Shown: positions 1-4,962 of the stretch, piece after piece | How positions within the stretch are numbered: the stretch's first letter is position 1 | How the letters are laid out: every line of letters starts with the position of its first letter | Origin: an uncultured bacterium | GTDB lineage: Bacteria > DRYD01 | NCBI GenBank assembly: GCA_937927985.1 | Contig: CALFWH010000065.1 | Coordinates: 1-5,267 of the forward strand | Direction of reading: 5' to 3' | DNA: 5,267 bases | Notes under the pieces: model-generated | Database searches by the model: none | What the model saw: only the letters and a program-made list of their open reading frames with translations | What the model was told of the DNA's origin: nothing | Program-made: the position numbers and the translations under genes

Positions 1-1
1 T

Positions 2-505
2 AGGGTATTAGAAATAGCTACAGGCAGTGGTGTAATGACTTTACTTTTATCAAAAAGCGTTTATCCTAATGGACAAGTGTTTACAATAGAGAAAAATTAC
101 GAATTCATTAAAAATTCAATTAAGAATATTTTAGATTATGACATAACTTTTCAAACGAATTATTTAAGTTTAATAAAGTTTTTTCTAGCTAATAACTTGA
201 ATTTTTTAATTTCAAAGTGTATAAATTTTTTTGATAGTGTTTTTATTGATATACCTTATCCAGAAAACTTAATTGATCAAATTTATTTGGTTTTGAGAGA
301 TTATGGTTGTTTAATTTGTATTTTGCCTACTACTAATCAAGTAAGTGTTTTTTTGAAATCAATACAAAACAAGTTTATTGATATAGAGGTTGAGGAAATA
401 ATATTAAGAAGATATAAAACGAATCCTGACAGGTTAAGACCTCAAGATATAATGACAGCTCATACTACTTACATTATTTCTGCTAAGAAACTACCATCGA
501 TTTGA
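2..505 (+). CDS. trmI: TrmI/GCD14-type tRNA (adenine-58-N1)-methyltransferase, 5'-truncated by the window edge
   Basis: The reading frame is open from base 2, so the true start lies outside; 167 codons are visible, ending in TGA. Family members usually have about 250-280 residues, so roughly the N-terminal third is missing. The family transfers a methyl group from S-adenosylmethionine to N1 of A58 in the tRNA T-loop, usually as a homotetramer. The visible part starts in SAM motif I (VLEIATGSG, bases 5-31). It continues with the acidic end of the second strand (VFTIEKN), then FIDIPYP (bases 242-262), whose Asp (248-250) sits where TrmI enzymes have their catalytic Asp. Then come PTTNQV and the C-terminal family signature RLRPQDIM followed by HTTYIISAKK. 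This order matches TrmI closely, including the PT-NQV and HT-(Y/F)-A-(R/K)-K elements. The gene converges on the minus-strand block. Its protein is richer in Phe, Leu and Tyr than its Lys/Asn/Ile-rich neighbours, in line with the T-rich + strand. The family call is strong; the exact target base is inferred. Confidence 0.88.
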   Translation, partial: RVLEIATGSGVMTLLLSKSVYPNGQVFTIEKNYEFIKNSIKNILDYDITFQTNYLSLIKFFLANNLNFLISKCINFFDSVFIDIPYPENLIDQIYLVLRDYGCLICILPTTNQVSVFLKSIQNKFIDIEVEEIILRRYKTNPDRLRPQDIMTAHTTYIISAKKLPSI

Positions 506-514
506 GAAATCGAT
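496..514. repeat. Perfect inverted repeat spanning the trmI stop codon
   Basis: ATCGATTT (496-503) and AAATCGAT (507-514) are perfect reverse complements separated by GAG, giving an 8-bp stem with a 3-nt loop. The last coding bases and the TGA stop (503-505) lie within it. No T-run follows directly on the + strand, so alone it is not a classical intrinsic terminator. It could protect the mRNA 3' end or help termination together with the next hairpin. Confidence 0.6.
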
Positions 515-553
515 TGATTAAGAAATTTATTAATTAAGAAATCGATTGAGAAT
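506..553. repeat. Three tandem 16-bp repeat units between convergent genes
   Basis: Unit 1 (506-521) is GAAATCGATTGATTAA. Unit 2 (522-537) is GAAATTTATTAATTAA, differing from unit 1 at three positions. Unit 3 (538-553) begins with the same 12 bases as unit 1 (GAAATCGATTGA) and then diverges. The array fills most of the gap between the two convergent genes. It probably arose by slippage in AT-rich DNA, and no protein-binding role can be shown from the sequence. Confidence 0.7.
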
Positions 554-570
554 TAAACCGATTTTTTTAG
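536..570 (+). terminator. Probable weak intrinsic terminator of the trmI transcript
   Basis: AAGAAATCG (536-544) can pair with CGATTTTTT (559-567), giving a 9-bp stem with one G-T pair and a 14-nt loop. The stem runs directly into a T tract (562-568). It lies about 30 bases after the trmI stop, the expected place for a + strand terminator. The stem is AT-rich and therefore weak, and its 3' arm reaches the last base of the opposing gene's stop codon. In the minus direction the same hairpin is followed only by an interrupted T stretch (TTTCTT), so it may act weakly in both directions. Confidence 0.5.
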
Positions 571-586
571 ATTTTTTTAGATTTTA
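561..586. repeat. Short direct repeat ATTTTTTTAG x2 plus a partial copy
   Basis: ATTTTTTTAG occurs at 561-570 and 571-580, followed by a degenerate partial copy ATTTTA (581-586). On the minus strand this is the end of the radical SAM gene, encoding Lys-Ser-Lys-Lys-Ile-stop. The second unit places another TAA-like triplet just downstream, so small slippage here would only alter a few C-terminal residues. Probably simple low-complexity sequence. Confidence 0.6.
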
Positions 587-1172
587 AATAATTTATAATT
601 TTTTGAGAATCTTTTTGAAAGGGGATTCCTACTAAAAAAAATTCGTTATCTGCTTCAATTATTTGTAGATTTTTATTTTTAGTTTGATTTTTGTATTGTT
701 TATAAATATTAAGGAGTTTTTTGTTAAGGATATACATTTTTTGATTATCTGAGCCTTTCCATATGTACTGAGATTCTTTTGACCAAATGAATGGTCCATC
801 TATTATTACATCTACTAATTTTCTTAATTTTTCCCATTGTAAAGGATTTTGTTTAATGAAATTTTTTAGAATATAGCCTGTATATATTAGTATATCTGAT
901 TTGGTGTATCTTATGAGATTAAGTAGGTGGATTAGATTTTCTACTTGATCTAGTGGTTCTCCACCTGATATTGTTAGTTTTTCTGTGGGGTAGTTGTTTA
1001 TTTTGTTAGCTAATGTTTGAATATCTACTAAGTGTTTTTCTGAAGCTTGCCATGTGTGTTTTGAGATGCAGTTTTTACATTTTATTGAGCAGCCTTGAAG
1101 CCATAGACATACTCTTATTCCTGGACCTAAAGTATAAATAGGATAATAAAGAAGGCTTACAAAAAGTTGCAT
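567..1172 (-). CDS. NrdG-like radical SAM protein (4Fe-4S single-cluster, activating-enzyme type)
   Basis: This 201-residue protein resembles the activating enzyme of anaerobic ribonucleotide reductase (NrdG), which uses a 4Fe-4S cluster and SAM to install a glycyl radical on its partner. Visible elements are GPGIRVCLWLQGC leading into the cluster motif Cys28-x3-Cys32-x2-Cys35, HTW at 39-41, the SAM-binding GGEP at 70-73, YTGY at 97-100, VDVIIDGPF at 120-128, and WKGSDNQ at 138-144, the NrdG-family RGS-NQ element. E. coli NrdG has about 154 residues. The extra length is mostly a Lys/Asn-rich C-terminal tail after residue 145, so this may be one of the broader NrdG-like proteins of unknown partner, and I give no symbol. 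No nrdD lies in the window. The ATG at 1172-1170 is preceded directly by an in-frame TAA, so the start cannot lie upstream. No Shine-Dalgarno sequence is seen in the 16-bp gap after glyQ, so translation may depend on coupling. It is the last gene of the block. Confidence 0.82.
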   Translation of the reverse strand: MQLFVSLLYYPIYTLGPGIRVCLWLQGCSIKCKNCISKHTWQASEKHLVDIQTLANKINNYPTEKLTISGGEPLDQVENLIHLLNLIRYTKSDILIYTGYILKNFIKQNPLQWEKLRKLVDVIIDGPFIWSKESQYIWKGSDNQKMYILNKKLLNIYKQYKNQTKNKNLQIIEADNEFFLVGIPFQKDSQKIINYLKSKKI

Positions 1173-1188
1173 TTAGTTTTTAGTGAGT

Positions 1189-2088
1189 TTATATTTTGTT
1201 AGTTAGGATATTTAACTTTTGTAATATTGATTGTGTTATTTCATTTTTTTCTGAATCTTGTATGTATAGTATTGCACATTTTTTAGCTAGGTTTCTTATT
1301 TCTGTTAGTTTTTTATTTCTTTCTGTGGGACTTATTGCATTCCTTGAATCTAATAAATTAAATACATGAGATAGTTTTAGGACGTAATCATAAGCTGGAA
1401 AATATATTTTTTCATTAAGTAAACTTTGTGACTCATCTATATAGATATCATAAAGTTTTTTTAGGTTTTCTATATTTGCTTTGTCTAGATTGTAATAAGA
1501 AAAGTGTATTTCAGGTAGGTAGTATAGATTTTTGTAGGTTATGTTTTCTTTCCATTTTATATCCCAGATTTTATTTTTATCTTGTACAAACATAGCTATT
1601 CTTTCTAAGCCATAGGTAATTTCTACGGGCACTTTTTTTAGTTCTATTCCTCCCATTAGTTGGAAGTATGTAAATTGGGTGATTTCCATTCCATCGAGCC
1701 ACACTTCCCATCCTACTCCTGTAGCTCCTAATGAAGGGGATTCCCAGTTATCTTCTATGAATCTTAGATCATGTTTATGAATATCTATTTCTAAGTATTT
1801 TAGGCTTTCTATGTAGATATCTTGAATGTTGTCTGGGGTAGGTTTTATAATAACTTGATATTGGAAGTAATGTTGAAGTCTATTGGGGTTTTGGGCGTAT
1901 CTACCATCAGTTGGTCTTATGGATGGTTCTATATAGGCTACTTTCCAATCGTAATCATCTAGACTTCTAAAGAAGGTTAGGGGATTCATTGTACCTGCCC
2001 CCACTTCGGTATGATAGGGGGTACCAATTATACATCCTTGCTCTGACCAGTATTCATTTAACTTCATTATTATAGTTTGGAAATCCAT
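1189..2088 (-). CDS. glyQ: Glycine--tRNA ligase alpha subunit (class II)
   Basis: This is the catalytic alpha chain of the bacterial alpha2beta2 glycyl-tRNA synthetase, which activates glycine with ATP and charges tRNA-Gly together with the beta chain GlyS. At 299 residues it is full length (E. coli GlyQ 303). Highly conserved blocks are EVGAGTMNPLTFFR (28-41), YIEPSIRPTDGRY (52-64), NPNRLQHYFQYQVIIKP (67-83), EDNWESPSLGATGVGWEVW (112-130), DGMEITQFTYFQ (132-143) and ITYGLERIAMF (157-167), the last carrying the class II motif 3 arginine (Arg163). The C-terminal helical part with LDSRNAISPTER is also present. The start at 2088 is supported by a good Shine-Dalgarno sequence. The gene follows the kinase by 3 bp and is followed after 16 bp by the radical SAM gene. 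The beta-subunit gene glyS, often directly downstream, is absent here and must lie elsewhere. Confidence 0.97.
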   Translation of the reverse strand: MDFQTIIMKLNEYWSEQGCIIGTPYHTEVGAGTMNPLTFFRSLDDYDWKVAYIEPSIRPTDGRYAQNPNRLQHYFQYQVIIKPTPDNIQDIYIESLKYLEIDIHKHDLRFIEDNWESPSLGATGVGWEVWLDGMEITQFTYFQLMGGIELKKVPVEITYGLERIAMFVQDKNKIWDIKWKENITYKNLYYLPEIHFSYYNLDKANIENLKKLYDIYIDESQSLLNEKIYFPAYDYVLKLSHVFNLLDSRNAISPTERNKKLTEIRNLAKKCAILYIQDSEKNEITQSILQKLNILTNKI

Positions 2089-2091
2089 TTT

Positions 2092-2100
2092 TCACCTCTT
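2092..2100 (-). promoter_or_regulatory. Strong ribosome binding site for glyQ inside the kinase 3' end
   Basis: The minus strand reads AAGAGGTGAAAAATG. GAGGTGA matches the complement of the 16S rRNA 3' end over seven bases and lies 3 nt before the glyQ ATG. It overlaps the last kinase codons (AAG AGG) and the kinase TGA stop, so terminating ribosomes arrive on the glyQ initiation region. It is the only clear Shine-Dalgarno sequence in the block, which fits a need for higher glyQ output. Confidence 0.85.
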
Positions 2101-3069
2101 ATTTTCTTTCTTTATTGCTTCTCTTGCTAATAATAGATCTTCTATTAATTTTGAAACATTTTTATATCTTCTTTCAGGATTTTTTTCTATGCATTTCATT
2201 ATGATTTTTTCTATTTGTGAAGGTATGTTTGGATTGATTAGTGAGGGTAATGGTGGTATTTCTTTTATTTGTTTCATAACTATTTCGCTTGGGCTACCAT
2301 GAAATGGTGTTTTATGAGTAAATATTTCATACATTGTTATTCCTAGGGAATATATATCTATTCTAGGATCAGTATATACTCCTTCAAATAATTCGGGTGC
2401 CATATAAGCGGGTGTTCCTAAGATTTGCCCGTCTTGTGTGATTGGTTTCCAATATACTATTCGGGATATACCTAAATCTGTTAGTTTTATATTTTTTAAA
2501 TCTTTATCTACCAGAATATTTTCTGGTTTTATATCTCTGTGGATTATCCCTTTAGAATGAAGATAGTTAAGAGCATTTGATATTGCTAAAACTATGTCCA
2601 ATTTTTCTATTATTGATAAATCCATGTATATTTCATCTAAACTTTTTCCATTCACATATTCTAAAATTAGATAAGGGTTATTGTTGTATTCTCCATAATC
2701 TATTATTGAGATAATATTAATATGTTTGATTTGTTTAAGGATTTCAATTTCTCTATGGAATCTTTCTATTAGTTCAGGGTCTTGGTGTTGAAATATTTTT
2801 GCAGCAAAAAGATTATTGTCTTTAGATACCAAGTATACCTTACTTGTTGCTCCTTTACCTAGAAGTTTAATAATCTTGTAAGGACCTATATTTTCCTTTG
2901 TATTTGTTGGAGGGTTGTTAAGTTCTGGATTTGGGTTTTGAAAACTTGATTTTTCATTTAGACTTTGAACTTTATTGTTTGTTTTTGTTTTTTTTAGTAT
3001 TTTATATAGTATTATAATAATGATTGCTAGTATAAATAGGGTTAATGTGAGTACTATTAGAGGTTCCAT
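2092..3069 (-). CDS. Membrane-anchored Hanks-type serine/threonine protein kinase
   Basis: This 325-residue eukaryotic-like kinase should phosphorylate Ser/Thr residues of cytoplasmic proteins. Residues 4-25 form one hydrophobic helix followed by KILKKTK; the positive charges predict a very short N-terminus outside and the kinase inside. An Asn/Pro/Lys-rich linker (about 26-62) leads to a complete catalytic domain. Its elements are the Gly-rich loop GKGATSKV (71-78), ATP-binding Lys91 in AAK, helix-C Glu107, HRDIKPEN (177-184, catalytic Asp179), DLG (198-200, in place of the usual DFG), GTPAYMAPE (218-226), DIYSLG (238-243) and the late Arg in NPERRY (297-302). All catalytic residues are present, so it should be active. 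No sensor domain such as PASTA follows the kinase, and the anchor is N-terminal rather than C-terminal as in PrkC/PknB. The ATG lies 13 bp inside the end of the sigma-factor gene with no Shine-Dalgarno sequence, suggesting translational coupling. Its substrate is unknown; the overlapping sigma factor's pathway is an obvious but unproven candidate. Confidence 0.95.
   Translation of the reverse strand: MEPLIVLTLTLFILAIIIIILYKILKKTKTNNKVQSLNEKSSFQNPNPELNNPPTNTKENIGPYKIIKLLGKGATSKVYLVSKDNNLFAAKIFQHQDPELIERFHREIEILKQIKHINIISIIDYGEYNNNPYLILEYVNGKSLDEIYMDLSIIEKLDIVLAISNALNYLHSKGIIHRDIKPENILVDKDLKNIKLTDLGISRIVYWKPITQDGQILGTPAYMAPELFEGVYTDPRIDIYSLGITMYEIFTHKTPFHGSPSEIVMKQIKEIPPLPSLINPNIPSQIEKIIMKCIEKNPERRYKNVSKLIEDLLLAREAIKKENKR
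3057..3069 (-). promoter_or_regulatory. 13-bp overlap joining the sigma-factor 3' end to the kinase start
   Basis: The minus-strand stretch ATGGAACCTCTAA holds both the kinase start (ATG GAA CCT) and, in another frame, the end of the sigma factor (TGG AAC CTC TAA). No Shine-Dalgarno sequence lies upstream (AAAATCTTTTATAAACAA). Ribosomes finishing the sigma factor would only need to step back about ten bases to start the kinase, linking the amounts of the two proteins. Confidence 0.75.
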
Positions 3070-3815
3070 TTGTTTATAAAAGATTTTATTTTTTCTATTA
3101 ATGTATATAGATGTTTTCTTGAGATATTTAATTTTTTTGCTAAATTTGTTTTTGTTATATCTTCATATAAGATGAAATGGATTATTTTTTTCTCTATTTC
3201 TGATAATTTTGAGATTATTTGTTCTAGGAATATTTTTTCTTCTATTGGTAGCTCTAAATCTTTAATTTTTTTTGATTTTATTGAAGTTAGATCTATATTG
3301 TTTTTTTGGGGGATTGACAATATTTCTTGTACAGCATTTTCCGTTAAATTGAATTTTTCTGATATTTCCTTTATTGTTGCTGAAGGGTTTAGAAGGATAT
3401 ATTTTTGTATTTGATGATATAGTTTTCTTACTGTTTTAGGTATTTTAAGTATATCTTGGTTCATTATATAGTTTTTAATTTCTTTTTCTATGTAGCAAAG
3501 GAAATAAGAGGTTGGATCCTGATCTGATTCTTGGTAGTTATTTAGGGCTTTTATGATTGAGTAGTAGGCAATTTGTTTTAGATCATCTGAATCAAAAGTT
3601 TTATATTTATAAATCATTTTGTTTATGAATTTTTCAAAGTATGGTATTATTTGGATAGATATTATTCTATCTTTAATTTCTTTATTTGTTTCGTTTTTAA
3701 ATTGTTTTATTATTTCTTTTAGTGAATTAGATTCGGTTTGGTTTTTAATTAATAAATCTATGTAAGTATCGTATATAACTAAGGTGGCTTTTTTGTGATT
3801 TTTGTTTTTCTTCAT
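3057..3815 (-). CDS. Alternative sigma-70-family factor, SigB/SigF/SigG class
   Basis: This 252-residue protein has the order of a group 3 sigma factor, which directs RNA polymerase core to a special promoter set. Region 2 spans about 50-120, with DSDDLKQIAYYSIIKALNNY (75-94) matching the core-binding D-DL-Q-G--GLI-A segment, and IEKEIKNYI (109-117) matching the GEIKRYL segment of region 2.4. Region 3 (about 125-166) has IPKTVRKLYHQIQKY, then ATIKEISEKFNLTENAVQEIL, the counterpart of the P-T-EEIAE-LG-S-E-V helix-turn-helix. Region 4 (about 197-247) has LSEIEKKII and ITKTNLAKKLNISRKHLYTL (220-239), a helix-turn-helix for the -35 element. The 45-residue Lys/Ile-rich N-terminus has no evident domain. 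Some otherwise conserved positions are altered, for example SYFLCY where relatives have a STYA-type segment. The ATG at 3815 is the first plausible start, 25 bp after the glycosyltransferase stop, with only AGG directly against it. The 3' end overlaps the kinase start. SigB-class factors are commonly held by anti-sigma kinases, but none is visible here. Confidence 0.88.
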   Translation of the reverse strand: MKKNKNHKKATLVIYDTYIDLLIKNQTESNSLKEIIKQFKNETNKEIKDRIISIQIIPYFEKFINKMIYKYKTFDSDDLKQIAYYSIIKALNNYQESDQDPTSYFLCYIEKEIKNYIMNQDILKIPKTVRKLYHQIQKYILLNPSATIKEISEKFNLTENAVQEILSIPQKNNIDLTSIKSKKIKDLELPIEEKIFLEQIISKLSEIEKKIIHFILYEDITKTNLAKKLNISRKHLYTLIEKIKSFINKWNL

Positions 3816-3840
3816 CCTAAGTAATAATTCTATTTTTAAT

Positions 3841-4962
3841 TTATTGTTTCCTATTTAAGAGATAATCATATAGATTTAGTAATTTTTGAGCTTCTTGATT
3901 CCAATTATATTTTTCTAACACTATTTTTTTCCCGTTTTGACCTATTTTTCTAGCTTCTTGTATATTATTTGATAGATAATTTATAGCATCAGAAATTTCA
4001 TCTACATTTAGAGGATCTACACATATACCACTATTATTTTTTTCTATAATTTCTTTGTATACAGGAAAATTTGATACTATTACTGGTAAACCTGCTGACA
4101 TATATTCAAATATTTTTGTATTTTGTGAATTAATATGATTTTCTAAGGGTAGTAGTATAGATAATCCAGCTATTGATTGTTTAAATATTTTTTTTATTTC
4201 TTGGAGATTTAATATACCCATATATTGTATGTTTTTATTTTTTTTTATTATATTCATTAAGTTGTTTTGGGTTTTGAGGTTATCAAAACTTTCTGCAAGT
4301 ATTAGTTTTGAGTTGGTTTTTATAATTGATTCTATTATTTGATAGATTCCTCTTATTGGGCTAACTAACCCAATATAACAGAATGTTTTTTCTTTTTCAT
4401 TCCAGTTATGATCTATATCTATGAATTCCTCTATCAAAGGGTAATTGTTTATGTCGATAGAATCACATTTTATTTTAATGAATTTATCTCTTATGTAAGG
4501 TGTTGCTGCTATAACATAATCTACTTTTTTAGATAAAAAATTTTCAATTTTTTCTATTATTTTTGATAATGGTTTTCTTATAAATTTGGGAATATAGTGT
4601 TTACCAAGTATTTGTTTAGGTAGGTCTTCATGTGAATCATATATGATGATCGAGTTAGTTTGTTCTTTTAGTTTTATCATCCATGGTAATAATTCTGGAT
4701 CATGGAAATGATAAACTTGGGCTTTTTGCTCAATAGCTTTTTTATAAGCTAAATAGGCATTTTTTGTCATTCTCTCTAATCTGTTTTTTGCTTTTGGTAA
4801 AGGGATTATTTTTATATTTTCTATTATTTCTTCTTTGGGGTGAGTAACAATAAAATATGTTTTATACTTTTGTGATAAGGTTTTTAATTCTTTATAAAAA
4901 ATTCTTGTGTCAAATGATTTATGTACGGTGGAGATGTGGACTATTTTTATATTATTATTCAT
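3841..4962 (-). CDS. GT4-type (GT-B fold) glycosyltransferase
   Basis: This 373-residue protein has the length and two-domain form of a GT-B retaining glycosyltransferase. Such enzymes move a sugar from a nucleotide sugar to a growing glycan, usually at the inner face of the membrane, for cell-surface polysaccharide or glycolipid. The N-terminal domain shows HISTVH (9-14), DTRIFYKE (18-25), HFHDPELLP (85-93) and YDSHED (108-113), a set typical of capsule/LPS-type GT4 enzymes. The C-terminal domain starts near CYIGLVSPIRGI (195-206) and carries KIFEYMSAGLPVIVSNFP (283-300) with donor-contacting Glu286, then GICVDP. No signal peptide or membrane helix is seen. The ATG overlaps the upstream propeller gene's stop as ATGA, and no Shine-Dalgarno sequence precedes it, so translation is probably coupled. 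Donor and acceptor cannot be told from sequence, and no other glycan genes are in the window. Confidence 0.92.
   Translation of the reverse strand: MNNNIKIVHISTVHKSFDTRIFYKELKTLSQKYKTYFIVTHPKEEIIENIKIIPLPKAKNRLERMTKNAYLAYKKAIEQKAQVYHFHDPELLPWMIKLKEQTNSIIIYDSHEDLPKQILGKHYIPKFIRKPLSKIIEKIENFLSKKVDYVIAATPYIRDKFIKIKCDSIDINNYPLIEEFIDIDHNWNEKEKTFCYIGLVSPIRGIYQIIESIIKTNSKLILAESFDNLKTQNNLMNIIKKNKNIQYMGILNLQEIKKIFKQSIAGLSILLPLENHINSQNTKIFEYMSAGLPVIVSNFPVYKEIIEKNNSGICVDPLNVDEISDAINYLSNNIQEARKIGQNGKKIVLEKYNWNQEAQKLLNLYDYLLNRKQ
4959..4962 (-). promoter_or_regulatory. ATGA stop/start overlap coupling the propeller and glycosyltransferase genes
   Basis: On the minus strand ATG (4962-4960) starts the glycosyltransferase and TGA (4961-4959) ends the propeller gene. 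The bases before it (AGCTATAGCAATTAAAAA) hold no Shine-Dalgarno sequence, so re-initiation by terminating ribosomes is the likely way the glycosyltransferase is translated. Confidence 0.75.

Noticed and set aside
35..37. ATG at 35 as the start of the + strand gene
   Set aside because: The same frame is open back to base 2 and encodes SAM motif I (VLEIATGSG) just before this Met. Starting at 35 would remove the cofactor site, so the gene begins outside the window.
506..553. 16-bp repeats as a CRISPR array or attachment site
   Set aside because: The units are directly adjacent with no spacers, are very AT-rich, and no cas, integrase or transposase gene is nearby.
1189..2088. Mycoplasma-type genetic code, suggested by the very low GC
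   Set aside because: Tryptophan is TGG (for example Trp14 of glyQ) and TGA ends the trmI, kinase and propeller frames, with proteins of normal length. This is the standard bacterial code.
3070..3414. Open frame of 114 codons on the + strand
   Set aside because: It lies wholly antisense to the sigma-factor gene, whose minus-strand product has clear region 2, 3 and 4 signatures. The + product is low-complexity Phe/Ile/Ser and matches nothing I recognise.
3816..3840. Promoter for the sigma factor in the 25-bp gap
   Set aside because: The gap is AT-rich like all sequence here. No distinct -10/-35 pair stands out, and any promoter would have to lie within the glycosyltransferase gene.
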